Source of the DNA: Nitrosopumilaceae archaeon | GTDB lineage: Archaea; Thermoproteota; Nitrososphaeria; Nitrososphaerales; Nitrosopumilaceae | DNA: 37,254 nucleotides | Assembly: GCA_005798405.1 (NCBI GenBank) | Contig: SYJQ01000011.1 | Coordinates: 1-37,254 of the forward strand | Reading direction: 5' to 3' | Shown here: one piece after another, positions 8,007-16,695 of the stretch | How the letters are laid out: the number at the start of each line of letters is the position of its first letter | Position numbering within the stretch: position 1 is the stretch's first letter | Program-made: the position numbers and the translations under genes | The notes under the pieces: generated by a model | The model's database searches: none | The model's input: the letters and a program-made list of their open reading frames with translations, nothing else | Told to the model about the DNA's origin: nothing

Positions 8007-8927
8007 TTGGTAAACTCCATAAATTTTGTAGTTTTAGGAAAGCAAGACATTGCAGCAGAATTTGGCAAAAAAGGGACCGTGACTGATCTCTCCCTTTATG
8101 ACCGAAAAGAATCTGACGTTATCAAGACTTGGGTTGCCCCTAGCGGCTTTCCTGACAAGATTCAGCCCCTTTTGCAAGCAATCAATCTTGCAGAATATGT
8201 TATATTTTGCGTAGATAAACTGGACAAATTCACTGGCGAGCAAATCATAGCCCTTGATACTCTGAAAAAAGACAAAGGAATTCTTTCTCATACTTTTGAT
8301 GTAGATGAATCAAAATTAAATTCCATGATAAAAGGAACAGTAGTTGAAAAATATCTCAAAGTAGAACAAGACAAACTCAAAGAGGAAATGGACAAAATTC
8401 AACCAATATCAAATAATGATCCGCCAAAAATGGTAGTTGATCACTGCTTTGATGTTAAAGGAGTTGGAACTGTGATTCTTGGCAAAGTGATTAGTGGAAA
8501 AATCAAGCAATACGACAATCTCAAACTATATCCTGCAGGAATTGATGTTATGATAAAATCAATTCAGATGCATGACGACCCTGTTGAGGAGTCTGTATGT
8601 CCTGCAAGAGTTGGCTTGGCAGTAAAGGGTGCAAAACCCGACGAAGTTGGAAGGGGCGATATCATTGCTCAAAATGGTACAGTTGATGTAAAATCTGAAA
8701 TTGAGATTGATTTTACAAAGAATCCGTTTTATAAAACTGACATTGCACAAAACCAAGGCTGTCTAGTTAGTGTTGGCCTGCAAATAAAAGCAGCAAAATT
8801 CTCATCTATTACTCCCTTAAAATTGACATTTGAAAAACCAATTGTTTGCAATTCTGGTGATATTGCAGTAATTCTAAAACCTGAATCCCCCACAATTCGA
8901 ATTCTTGGCAGCGGTCAAATTAAATGA
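8007..8927 (+). CDS. EF-Tu/SelB-like protein with degenerate GTPase domain
   Basis: The middle and C-terminal parts match translation-GTPase beta-barrel domains: 'DHCFDVKGVGTVILGKVISG' (start of an EF-Tu domain 2), 'YPAGIDVMIKSIQMHDDPV', and 'RVGLAVKGAKPDEVGRGDII', all much like archaeal SelB. The N-terminus has the strand and spacing of a G domain ('INFVVLGKQD'), but no GxxxxGK[ST] P-loop, DxxG or NKxD, so GTP binding looks lost. The frame can be extended to TTG 7956. I prefer TTG 8007 because it begins right at the conserved first strand. A family of such pseudo-GTPases occurs in other archaea; its role in translation is not established. It is not a selenocysteine factor on present evidence. 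Confidence 0.75.
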   Translation: MVNSINFVVLGKQDIAAEFGKKGTVTDLSLYDRKESDVIKTWVAPSGFPDKIQPLLQAINLAEYVIFCVDKLDKFTGEQIIALDTLKKDKGILSHTFDVDESKLNSMIKGTVVEKYLKVEQDKLKEEMDKIQPISNNDPPKMVVDHCFDVKGVGTVILGKVISGKIKQYDNLKLYPAGIDVMIKSIQMHDDPVEESVCPARVGLAVKGAKPDEVGRGDIIAQNGTVDVKSEIEIDFTKNPFYKTDIAQNQGCLVSVGLQIKAAKFSSITPLKLTFEKPIVCNSGDIAVILKPESPTIRILGSGQIK

Positions 8928-9016
8928 CTTATTTTCAAATTTTCATATCTGTGTATTAAATCCCCATTTCATACAAAATTAGAAAACCTTAAGTTTTTGC
9001 TAATCTTTTTTATGTA

Positions 9017-9463
9017 ATGGGATTTTTGGGACTATCTGGCAAAGGACAAAACACATCAAATAATAATTCAGAAAAACCCCTGATTGGAATTCTGGTTAAA
9101 GATATCATGTCAAAACAGTTGATTACTGCATCTTCTTCCACAACTGTATATCAAATATCTAAAATGATGGAGCAAGGCATAGGTGCTGTTTTGGTAAAAA
9201 AAGACTCTGTCACCATAGGAATTATCACTGATAGGGATTTTGCAATTAAAGTTGCAGCAAACAAGTATCCACTGGATACACCAGTTGAAAAGATTGCATC
9301 TATTCCATTACAAACAATTGGCTCAAATGAATCTATATTGGATGCAGCAAAGCAGATGTCATCTAAAAAAATTCGCAAGCTTGCAGTAGTTCAAGATAAT
9401 ATAGTAGTTGGAATAATCACCTCAAGTGACCTAGTCCATCAACTCTCCAAAATTAAAAAATAG
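9017..9463 (+). CDS. CBS-domain pair protein
   Basis: This 148-residue protein is essentially two CBS motifs. The first is 'VKDIMSKQLITASSSTTVYQ...GIGAVLVKKD...GIITDRDF' (about residues 27-78) and the second 'PLQTIGSNESILDAAKQMSSKKIRKLAVVQDN...GIITSSDLV' (about 95-142). CBS pairs bind adenosine nucleotides such as AMP, ATP or SAM and act as energy or ligand sensors. The first 25 residues are Gly/Ser/Asn-rich and probably flexible. A TATA-like 'cttaagttt' (about 8988-8996) gives a near-leaderless ATG start. The target is unknown; nadM follows 34 bases later on the same strand. Confidence 0.88.
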   Translation: MGFLGLSGKGQNTSNNNSEKPLIGILVKDIMSKQLITASSSTTVYQISKMMEQGIGAVLVKKDSVTIGIITDRDFAIKVAANKYPLDTPVEKIASIPLQTIGSNESILDAAKQMSSKKIRKLAVVQDNIVVGIITSSDLVHQLSKIKK

Positions 9464-9497
9464 ACTGATTTAATTAAATCAAAATTTATCATATTTT

Positions 9498-10028
9498 ATG
9501 CGCGGATTGATGATGGGAAGGTTTCAACCCTTTCATTTGGGACATTTGGATTTGACAAAACAAATCCTTGAAGAATGCGATGAGATAATCATTGCAATAA
9601 CTAGCTCTCAATTCAATTATTTGGAAAAAGATCCTTTTACAGCTGGAGAGCGAATTGAAATGATTCATAATTCATTAAAAGAATCCGATGTTGATTTGTC
9701 ACGATGTTTTATTGTGGCAATTGAAAACCAATTCAATATAGCAACCTGGGCCTCTTATCTGAAAACTACATTGCCTCATTTTGATAAAGTGTACAGCGGA
9801 AATGATTATGTCAAAATGTTATTGGCAGACTCTGCAATTGATGTAGTTTCACCAAAATTTTTAGACCGAAAACAATACAATGCAACTCGTATTCGACTAA
9901 TGATACTATCTGGCGATAACTGGCAAAACCTTGTTCCCATTTCAGTTGTTAAATTTTTAGATAAAATTAACGCCAAAAAAAGACTGGGCATAATATCAAA
10001 ATCAGACACAAAACCTACTGAATACTAA
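9498..10028 (+). CDS. nadM: Nicotinamide-nucleotide adenylyltransferase (archaeal NadM type)
   Basis: The enzyme joins NMN or nicotinate mononucleotide to ATP, giving NAD or its deamido form. The nucleotidyltransferase signature is 'GRFQPFHLGH' with H13-x-G-H16, and the second motif is 'QYNATRIRLMI' (the ISxTxxR-type loop). 'FNYLEKDPFTAGERIEMIH' is typical of the archaeal family. It has 176 residues, the expected size. The TAA stop shares its last base with the ATG of a zinc-ribbon gene, so the two are one transcription unit. Together with nadE at 2751 this covers the last two steps of NAD synthesis. Confidence 0.94.
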   Translation: MRGLMMGRFQPFHLGHLDLTKQILEECDEIIIAITSSQFNYLEKDPFTAGERIEMIHNSLKESDVDLSRCFIVAIENQFNIATWASYLKTTLPHFDKVYSGNDYVKMLLADSAIDVVSPKFLDRKQYNATRIRLMILSGDNWQNLVPISVVKFLDKINAKKRLGIISKSDTKPTEY

Positions 10029-10147
10029 TGAAACCATTACGTGCTTGTCCTATTTGTCCAAATTGTGGCTCTAAGAGATTTGAGAGACTCTCAGGAGATG
10101 TTGTAACAGTAAAATGCCGCAGTTGTAAAAAAATAATCACGATCTGA
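10028..10147 (+). CDS. 39-residue zinc-ribbon microprotein
   Basis: The frame starts at ATG 10028, overlapping the nadM stop by one base (TAATG), and ends with TGA at 10145-10147. It carries paired cysteines: 'ACPICPNCG' (C7, C10 and C13) and 'VKCRSCKK' (C30 and C33), separated by 16 residues, as in a small zinc ribbon or rubredoxin-like knuckle. The overlap with nadM suggests translational coupling. The function is unknown. It resembles the stand-alone zinc ribbons of transcription or RNA-modification factors only in a general way. Confidence 0.65.
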   Translation: MKPLRACPICPNCGSKRFERLSGDVVTVKCRSCKKIITI

Positions 10148-10185
10148 ATTCCATAGTTAATATTTGCAATATTTTCAGTAATATC

Positions 10186-11184
10186 ATGGCAAAGACATGG
10201 AAAGATAAAGACATCAGTTTGGCTCCTTTAAAAGATCAAACAATAGCTGTAATTGGTTATGGAATTCAAGGCGATGCACAAGCCAATAACATGAAAGATT
10301 CAGGTCTGAACGTTATTGTAGGTCTAAAGAAAGGTGGACAGAGCTGGAAAAAGGCAGAATCTGATGGTCATACAGTAATGTCTGTATCTGATGCATGCAA
10401 AAAAGCCGACATAATTCACGTTTTACTTCCTGACATGATCCAGTCACAGGTATACAAAGATGAGATTGGACCAAATCTTTCCAAAGGAAAGGCATTATCG
10501 TTTTCACATGCAGCTGCAATTCATTGGAAATGGATTGACGCTCCAAACAATGTCGATATTATCATGGTTGCACCAAAGGGACCTGGCTCTAAAGTAAGAG
10601 AGACATATCTTGAAAACTTTGGAACTCCGTCAATTGTTGCAGTACATCAAGACTTTACAGGAAAAGCCTGGGATAGAACACTTGGAATTGCAAAAGCAAT
10701 TGGCAGTGCACGAGCAGGATTAATTCAAACAACTTTCCAAGAAGAAGTTGAAACTGATTGGTTTGGAGAACAAGCAGATCTTTGTGGAGGTTCTGCATCC
10801 ATGGTAAAGGCAGCATTTGAAACACTTGTCGAAGCTGGTTACCAGCCAGAAATTGCATACTTTGAGGTTTTACATGAACTAAAATTAATTGTAGATATGA
10901 TTCAAAGATATGGAATCAATGGAATGTGGAGACGTGTAAGTGAAACTGCAAGATATGGTGGTCTTACTCGTGGTCCAATGGTAATGACTAGCGAAACCAA
11001 AGAAAACATGAAAAAAGTTCTAACCATGATACAAGATGGCACCTTTAACAAAGAATGGATTAGTGAATATCAGAAAAATGGTAAAGATGCATTTGACAAA
11101 TACATGAAAGAAACTGATGCACACCAAATTGAAAAAGTCGGAAAGCAAATGCGTAAGATGATGTGGCCTGACTCTACGGAATAA
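10186..11184 (+). CDS. ilvC: Ketol-acid reductoisomerase
   Basis: This is the second step of valine, leucine and isoleucine synthesis, an alkyl migration plus NAD(P)H reduction of acetolactate or acetohydroxybutyrate. At 332 residues it is the short class I form. The Rossmann loop is 'AVIGYGIQGDAQANNMKDSG' (about residues 21-40); the phosphate-selecting stretch 'VGLKKGGQSW' follows. 'VAPKGPG' and 'EVETDWFGEQADLCGG' carry the conserved Mg-binding Asp/Glu, and 'ELKLIVDMI' lies in the knotted C-terminal domain. It stands alone here; no ilvB or ilvD is nearby. Confidence 0.97.
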   Translation: MAKTWKDKDISLAPLKDQTIAVIGYGIQGDAQANNMKDSGLNVIVGLKKGGQSWKKAESDGHTVMSVSDACKKADIIHVLLPDMIQSQVYKDEIGPNLSKGKALSFSHAAAIHWKWIDAPNNVDIIMVAPKGPGSKVRETYLENFGTPSIVAVHQDFTGKAWDRTLGIAKAIGSARAGLIQTTFQEEVETDWFGEQADLCGGSASMVKAAFETLVEAGYQPEIAYFEVLHELKLIVDMIQRYGINGMWRRVSETARYGGLTRGPMVMTSETKENMKKVLTMIQDGTFNKEWISEYQKNGKDAFDKYMKETDAHQIEKVGKQMRKMMWPDSTE

Positions 11185-11188
11185 TTTT

Positions 11189-11611
11189 TTAGATTTTTCT
11201 TAATTTTGAAACGCCAGTTGTAATATGATCAATGATATCTTTTAGTGGAGTACCAGGACCGAACACTTCGTTAACTCCTGATTTTTTTAAGTCATTTTTA
11301 TCTTCTTCAGGGATAACTCCTCCACCCACTACTAAAACATCTTTGATGCCTTTTTTGTTTAATGCTTGCACTACTCTGGGAAATAATGTTCCATGAGCAC
11401 CATTTAGTAAACTCATTGCAATTGCATCAACGTCTTCATCTTCTGCAATTTGTGCAACTCTATCTGGAGTAGCAAAAAGACCCGAGTAAATTACCTCCAT
11501 CCCTGCATCTCTAAATGCTCTGCATAACACTAGAGCGCCTCTGTCATGACCATCCAATCCCAATTTTGCCACTAGAATTTTGACACGTCTGGAATCTGTC
11601 TTTTGTTTCAT
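11189..11611 (-). CDS. mcmB: Methylmalonyl-CoA mutase, B12-binding small subunit
   Basis: This is a 140-residue stand-alone cobalamin-binding domain. The base-off motif is D20-G-H22-D-R-G25 in 'KLGLDGHDRGA', where H22 should be the cobalt ligand; 'AMSLLNGAH' (the SxL motif) and 'VVGGGVIPEED' complete the B12 fold. In thaumarchaea the mutase is split into this subunit and the catalytic subunit encoded at 17610 in this window. It converts methylmalonyl-CoA to succinyl-CoA in the 3-hydroxypropionate/4-hydroxybutyrate cycle. It runs opposite to, and 6 kb away from, the meaB-mcmA-mce operon and converges with ilvC with only four bases between. Confidence 0.93.
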   Translation of the reverse strand: MKQKTDSRRVKILVAKLGLDGHDRGALVLCRAFRDAGMEVIYSGLFATPDRVAQIAEDEDVDAIAMSLLNGAHGTLFPRVVQALNKKGIKDVLVVGGGVIPEEDKNDLKKSGVNEVFGPGTPLKDIIDHITTGVSKLRKI

Positions 11612-11730
11612 GGTTTGTGCTTGTTAGTCATTATTTTAAAGCCTTTATTTGATTTTCGTCTACGTCAAACAGCAAAAAATCACAAATTATCAAATCTATA
11701 CATGGAAGATTAATTGTATTCTTCTAATTC

Positions 11731-12129
11731 CTAGGGCTTTATGTCTGGAAGCATGGTAAATGAACTGTTTACTTTTTTTATTACTTCTTCTATATTTACA
11801 TCTCTTTGAGCCGAAATTAAAACCAAGTATTCTTTAGTTGGGATGCTTATCATGGTGACCTTTCCCCTTCTTGAGGCAATATAATCAATTGATCCTAATT
11901 CTTTGTCAAAGTCTTTTCTCATCAAAAATTCCAAAGATAACTGAATGTACATTCTGCGATTGTCTGGATCTTGTAGATACGACACTAGCCCCTTTTTGAA
12001 ACCTCCTGCTATTCTATTGCCCATTTTATCTAAAACCCCTACAAATCGGATAAGAGGCAACTCTAAAACTTTCTTGCAAGACTCATCAAGTGATTTAATC
12101 TTGTCTTGTTGTGACATAGATATTTTCAA
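11731..12129 (-). CDS. Thaumarchaeal small protein (DUF6659-like, possible roadblock-type fold)
   Basis: This 132-residue soluble protein has the core 'IRFVGVLDKMGNRIAGGFKKG' (about residues 27-47), then a helical stretch and 'VTMISIPTKEYLVLISAQRDVN'. The pattern of a beta strand with 'G(V/L)xDxxGxxIAGG' resembles roadblock/LC7-like or profilin-like regulators, and I recall similar small families in Nitrosopumilus. Both are recollections of pattern, not a search. It has no catalytic motif, signal or membrane segment. The function is unknown. Confidence 0.7.
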   Translation of the reverse strand: MKISMSQQDKIKSLDESCKKVLELPLIRFVGVLDKMGNRIAGGFKKGLVSYLQDPDNRRMYIQLSLEFLMRKDFDKELGSIDYIASRRGKVTMISIPTKEYLVLISAQRDVNIEEVIKKVNSSFTMLPDIKP

Positions 12130-12221
12130 AAACTCTCAGATAAAAACATAGATGACAAAAATCAAAAAATTTCTTAAACGCAAAATATGATTAAATCAAA
12201 GATAATTAGGATAAACAGAGA

Positions 12222-12377
12222 TTATTTAAGGGATTTTGCAAGACAATCGCTGATTACCTTGGAAAAACTCACTGATTCTGTAGATTCTTTGATTTGTTTG
12301 GCTTGAAGTGTTCTTAATTTTTTAATAATATCTTCATCTAGCATTATTGTAATTCTTTGATTCATAAAATTGCTCAT
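12222..12377 (-). CDS. 51-residue ribbon-helix-helix (CopG-like) protein
   Basis: The frame runs from ATG 12377 to TAA 12222. Its sequence fits a ribbon-helix-helix repressor: an N-terminal strand 'RITIMLDED' (about residues 8-16), a first helix 'IIKKLRTLQAKQIKES', then 'SVSFSKVISDCLAKSLK', where the S-x-S-x-V-I pattern caps helix two. A second in-frame ATG at codon 5 could be the real start. RHH proteins bind DNA as dimers through the strand. No toxin partner is visible next to it, so an autonomous regulator is more likely than an antitoxin. Confidence 0.65.
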   Translation of the reverse strand: MSNFMNQRITIMLDEDIIKKLRTLQAKQIKESTESVSFSKVISDCLAKSLK

Positions 12378-12507
12378 TTCAAATTAGATTTAAACCTAGT
12401 GGCAAATTTTTAATTTAGAAAATGTTATTTTTACTAATCACATACATCTTTTTAAAACGATTTTATCTCAAAAATTCTAAATTATTTTATAAATCTATTA
12501 TCTAGTC

Positions 12508-12617
12508 ATGTCTGATGATTCATTTTTTTATTTCTCAAAATATTTTACCTGACATTGATTCTTGTGCTCATTACAGTTAATCTCATTTTGCACTTCTATG
12601 TTGCACCAAATCCTTAA
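12508..12617 (+). pseudogene. Possible frameshifted small membrane protein
   Basis: From ATG 12508 the frame reads 'MSDDSFFYFSKYFT' and stops at 12550-12552. A second frame then continues with 'LTLILVLITVNLILHFYVAP' and ends at TAA 12615-12617. Joined, they would make one natural-looking protein of about 35 residues with a single transmembrane helix and a short polar head. A TATA-like ttttataaatc lies about 20 bases before the ATG. It may be a frameshifted remnant, a sequencing error, or two unrelated short frames. Confidence 0.3.
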
Positions 12618-12641
12618 GTTTATACAAAATTTAAAAAATTA

Positions 12642-13649
12642 TTGAAATTCCCCTTAGTCCTTATGTTAATTGTAACTGTTTTAGTTTTTCTCACGCCTGC
12701 ATTTGCGCAAACCTATGAACCATTACATGTATGCACCAAAAAAATATCTGATACTTCGCCAATAATTAATGAAAATCAAAAGAAACGACTAATCAGTGAA
12801 ACCCAATCTGCTATTGCCGAATGGGAACAGATGTTAAAAAACTCTGACCGTGTTAACCCAGAAATATGGAGTATTGATACAAGTATTTTTGAATCAGATG
12901 AATCATTTGCTGAAAATTGTCAAATCAAAATAATCTTTGCTCCAAATAGAGGCGATGCTAGAACATTAGGAATTGCTTTTAGAAATAGTACTGAAATTGT
13001 AGATATTGAGATTTATTACCAGCAAATTAATAATTGCCAAAAAACCTGGAAAGACGAAAAGTATCGCTACACTGAAAATTATGCTTGTTATTCGGATTCT
13101 TCATTTACAACTCAGGAAATTGGTGCAACAGTACGTCATGAATTTGGCCATGCACTAGGTCTAAATCATTATCCACTGAATGTGGAATTTGGTTCTATAA
13201 GCAGCTCTCCGTCAATCATGGTTGCGCATTCATGGGAAACAGTTCACATGTCAAGAATTACTCAATATGATATAGATTCGGTAAAAAAAATCCATCCAGA
13301 GGGAATAGCAAAATTAAAAATTTACAAATCATCTGAACCTAAACCATCGTTGGAGTCTTTGCCAGTCTCACTCTCAGAAAAACAATCTATTCCAAATTGG
13401 GTGAAAAACAATGCGCTGTGGTGGTCAGATGGTACTATTGACGATCAAACATTTGTTGGTGGTATTCAGTTTTTAATCAATGAAAAAATTATTCAAGTTG
13501 ATTCTAAAGAAAAATCCACCTATGATCAACAAATTCCATTATGGATTAAAAACAATGCGCGGTGGTGGGCAGATGATCTTATCTCCGACGATGATTTTCT
13601 CAATGGAGTAGAATTTTTAGTTAATGATGGAATAATTGATGTACGTTAA
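12642..13649 (+). CDS. Secreted metzincin-type metalloprotease with two C-terminal W-rich repeats
   Basis: The protein has 335 residues. Residues 1-22 are a signal peptide ending 'TPAFA'. The zinc site is H166-E-F-G-H170-x5-H176 in 'HEFGHALGLNH', a matrixin-like HExxHxxGxxH, with a Met-turn candidate at 'PSIMVAHS' (about M193). Glu167 is the expected catalytic base. The C-terminus carries two repeats that each begin 'IPxW(V/I)KNNAxWW' (about residues 249 and 299) and run about 40 residues. This repeat is common in thaumarchaeal surface proteins, and its role is unknown. The start is TTG 12642, with a TATA-like ttaagtttatac about 25 bases before it, so probably leaderless. It probably acts outside the cell membrane. 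Confidence 0.9.
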   Translation: MKFPLVLMLIVTVLVFLTPAFAQTYEPLHVCTKKISDTSPIINENQKKRLISETQSAIAEWEQMLKNSDRVNPEIWSIDTSIFESDESFAENCQIKIIFAPNRGDARTLGIAFRNSTEIVDIEIYYQQINNCQKTWKDEKYRYTENYACYSDSSFTTQEIGATVRHEFGHALGLNHYPLNVEFGSISSSPSIMVAHSWETVHMSRITQYDIDSVKKIHPEGIAKLKIYKSSEPKPSLESLPVSLSEKQSIPNWVKNNALWWSDGTIDDQTFVGGIQFLINEKIIQVDSKEKSTYDQQIPLWIKNNARWWADDLISDDDFLNGVEFLVNDGIIDVR

Positions 13650-13749
13650 TTGATTTTTTTATCTACACAAAACAAGCAAAATTTAGATTATTCTTCGCTT
13701 TTTTCGTTATTAGAAATTTACATAAAGCGCTAGAAAAGTACCCTTCACT

Positions 13750-16248
13750 GTGAAGGTAATTCCTGTAAATTATACACTTGAATTTGAGCCTATTTTCAAA
13801 AATTTTACCTTTAATGGGAAAGAGACCATCACTGTTGAGTGCAAGGAGTCTGTAAATTCAATTACTTTGCACTGCGCTGAGATCAAGATAAGATCCTGTT
13901 ATGTGAGACATGATGGTATATCTGAAAAGGCAGTAACAAAAACTGATGTAAAAAAAGAAGAACTGACAATTCTAATTAAAAACAAAATCAAAGGCGTGGT
14001 CCTTATTGAAATTGATTTTATTGGAGAGTTAAATGATCGCTTACTTGGATTCTATAGAAGTCAATACAAACAAAATGGCAAGACAAAATATCTTGCAACA
14101 TCTCAATTTGAGGCATCTGATGCAAGAAGGGCATTTCCCTGCTGGGACGAACCGAAAGCCAAGGCAACATTTGACATCTCTATAATTGCAGAAAATAAAT
14201 TTACTGCAATTTCCAACATGCCCGTAATATCAAAAAAGAAAATAAAAAATAAAACAATTTACAAATTTGCAAAAACCCCTGCCATGTCCACCTATCTAGT
14301 GTATCTTGCCGTAGGAGAATTCGAATATCTTACAGGCAAGATTGGTAAAATTCAAGTCCGTGTAATTACTACAAAGGGAAACAAATCAAAAGGCAAGTAC
14401 TCCCTTGAACTTGGAAAGAAGTTACTTTTGTCATACGAGAAATATTTTGGAATAAAATACCCTCTACCAAAATTAGATCTGATAGCAATTCCAGATTTTG
14501 CAGCAGGTGCAATGGAGAACTGGGGAGCAATAACCTTTAGAGAAACTATCTTACTTTATGATCCAAAGACATCCTCAACTAGAACAAAACAATACATTGC
14601 AGAAGTCATATCTCACGAAATTGCACATCAGTGGTTTGGAAATCTTGTCACTATGAAATGGTGGAATGATCTGTGGTTAAATGAAAGCTTTGCAACATTT
14701 ATGGCAACAAAGTTTGTTGACAAGTTTTATCCTGAATGGGATTTGTGGAATCAATTTGTTGAAGATGCGATGAACACTGCAATGGGACTGGATTCGTTGA
14801 AAAATACACATCCAATTGATGTAAAAGTAAACTCTACATCTGAAATTCGTGAAATATTTGACGCGATATCTTACGATAAAGGTGGATGTGTTTTAAGAAT
14901 GTTGGAGCACTATGTGGGAGAATCAAATTTCCAGAAAGGATTAAAGCAATATCTTGCTGATTTCAAATACAAAAACGCTGAAGGCCAAGATCTTTGGGAC
15001 GCAATAGGCAAAATTTCCAAAATGCCTGTACGTGCAATGGTGTTGACATGGTTAAAACAACCTGGATTTCCAGTAGTTGAAATAGAAAAACAAAATTCGA
15101 CATTACATCTAAAGCAAAGGCGATATGTGCTTGAATCTGATAAAAAATCAAACAAGGGATTATGGACAATTCCTCTTTCTATTGGGTTAAAAGAGGAATC
15201 ATCTCAAAAACTTTTCACAAAAAAATCAATGTCTGTGAAATTACCAAAAGACAGTATTGGATTTGTGGCAAATTTTGGAAGAAAAGGATTCTATCGCGTA
15301 AAATACGATGAAGGAATTCTACTTGATCTTAAAATGCTTGTGGATCAAAAACAAATCCCACCAATCGATAGATGGGCAATTCAAAATGATCTGTTTTCAT
15401 TATGTATTTCTGGTGATCAAACTGTTCGTAATTATCTTGATTTTTCTGATGCATATTACGATGAGGATAGTTACTTGGCATCAGTGAATGTCGCACACAA
15501 TCTGACTTCGTTGTATTTCAGAGTATTTGGTGAAGATTTTTCTGATGAAATTCGAAATTATGCTATAAACTATCTCAAGAAAATTTTGTATGATTTGGGA
15601 TGGACTCCTAAAAAAACAGACAAACACACTGATGCTATGATGAGGGGATTTGCAATATTCACATTGGGTAAATTAGATGATGACGAAGTTATTATTGAAT
15701 CCGAAAATCGATACCGAGAATTCTTGAAAAATCCAAGTTCGTTACCTCCTGACTTGATTGAACCTGTATGTTCCGTTGTGGCATGGAATGGAAATTCTAA
15801 AACTCATGAAGAATTAACTAAACTTTACAGAAATGCAAAAACAATGGAAGAGAAACTTCGATTCCTTGGAGCAATGTGCAGTTTCAAAGATGAAAAATTA
15901 TTGCTAAAATCTTTGAATTTTTCTCAGACTTTTGAGGTTCGTTCCCAAAACATGCAGCTACCAATCATGAAAGTAGCCGCCAATCCATACGGTAAAAAAA
16001 TTCTATGGCCATGGCTAAAGACTAACTGGACAAAACTTAGCAAGAAAGTTGGTCGTGGCAATCCTCTTTTTAACAGAATTGTTGCAAGTATCTCTTCTAT
16101 CGCAGATGACTCTATGGAAAAAGAGATACGCCAATTTTTCAAAAAGAATCCCACACCAGGCACTGAAAGAACACAAGAGCAAACACTTGAACGAATTAGA
16201 ATTAATTCCAAATTCTTACGTAGAATGAGAAAAGAGTTCACATCATAG
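13750..16248 (+). CDS. M1 family aminopeptidase (tricorn-factor F2/F3-like)
   Basis: This 832-residue zinc aminopeptidase removes N-terminal residues from peptides. The substrate-binding 'GAMENWG' starts at about residue 253. The zinc site is H289-E290-x2-H293 with Glu312 in 'HEIAHQWFGN...NES'. The remaining length gives the N-terminal beta saddle (1 to about 200) and a C-terminal helical domain (about 500-832), as in the tricorn interacting factors of archaea. There is no signal peptide, so it is probably cytoplasmic, finishing proteasome products. The start is GTG 13750, with TATA-like tttacataaa about 28 bases earlier. A small membrane-anchored protein follows after two bases. Confidence 0.95.
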   Translation: MKVIPVNYTLEFEPIFKNFTFNGKETITVECKESVNSITLHCAEIKIRSCYVRHDGISEKAVTKTDVKKEELTILIKNKIKGVVLIEIDFIGELNDRLLGFYRSQYKQNGKTKYLATSQFEASDARRAFPCWDEPKAKATFDISIIAENKFTAISNMPVISKKKIKNKTIYKFAKTPAMSTYLVYLAVGEFEYLTGKIGKIQVRVITTKGNKSKGKYSLELGKKLLLSYEKYFGIKYPLPKLDLIAIPDFAAGAMENWGAITFRETILLYDPKTSSTRTKQYIAEVISHEIAHQWFGNLVTMKWWNDLWLNESFATFMATKFVDKFYPEWDLWNQFVEDAMNTAMGLDSLKNTHPIDVKVNSTSEIREIFDAISYDKGGCVLRMLEHYVGESNFQKGLKQYLADFKYKNAEGQDLWDAIGKISKMPVRAMVLTWLKQPGFPVVEIEKQNSTLHLKQRRYVLESDKKSNKGLWTIPLSIGLKEESSQKLFTKKSMSVKLPKDSIGFVANFGRKGFYRVKYDEGILLDLKMLVDQKQIPPIDRWAIQNDLFSLCISGDQTVRNYLDFSDAYYDEDSYLASVNVAHNLTSLYFRVFGEDFSDEIRNYAINYLKKILYDLGWTPKKTDKHTDAMMRGFAIFTLGKLDDDEVIIESENRYREFLKNPSSLPPDLIEPVCSVVAWNGNSKTHEELTKLYRNAKTMEEKLRFLGAMCSFKDEKLLLKSLNFSQTFEVRSQNMQLPIMKVAANPYGKKILWPWLKTNWTKLSKKVGRGNPLFNRIVASISSIADDSMEKEIRQFFKKNPTPGTERTQEQTLERIRINSKFLRRMRKEFTS

Positions 16249-16250
16249 TA

Positions 16251-16655
16251 ATGGCAAAAAAAATAATACCTGTAATTTCTATTGTCATTATTACCGCATT
16301 TGGATTGTTTTTTCTTTCTGATTCCAGTTTAAACAAGGATGTCTTAAAATCGACATTTGAAATTGATGCAACGTATTATGATGAAGGATATGTCCAGATT
16401 TCATATCTTGATAAAACGGCAAAGACTAATCATGTAGTGTTGGAAATTTTGGGAATGGATGAATCTTTTCAAAAAACTTTGTCTGGTTCTAATTTTGTAG
16501 AAACTGTACCGTTTCCCATCACTCCAAAATATGGGTGGCAAGTGCATCCTGTGACATTTCTAATAGATCATGAAGACCTTGGTAAAGTTTCACTTAAAAC
16601 TGAAATACATCCACATGGCAAACCCGCACCCCCAATTGTCTATGGTAATCCTTAG
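16251..16655 (+). CDS. Membrane-anchored small protein, unknown function
   Basis: This 134-residue protein has one N-terminal hydrophobic segment (about residues 5-22, 'IIPVISIVIITAFGLFFL') and a soluble, beta-rich remainder. The anchor or signal suggests the bulk faces outside. It begins two bases after the M1 aminopeptidase stop and is surely cotranscribed with it. The C-terminus is His/Pro-rich ('IHPHGKPAPP'). I do not recognise the family. Confidence 0.75.
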   Translation: MAKKIIPVISIVIITAFGLFFLSDSSLNKDVLKSTFEIDATYYDEGYVQISYLDKTAKTNHVVLEILGMDESFQKTLSGSNFVETVPFPITPKYGWQVHPVTFLIDHEDLGKVSLKTEIHPHGKPAPPIVYGNP

Positions 16656-16695
16656 ATCACACACAAGATTTTATTGCAGCTTCTAAAATTATTAT

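Noticed and set aside
12421-12504. Short hydrophobic frame ATG 12421
   Set aside because: Low-complexity AT-rich codons, no clear promoter and no domain; treated as chance.
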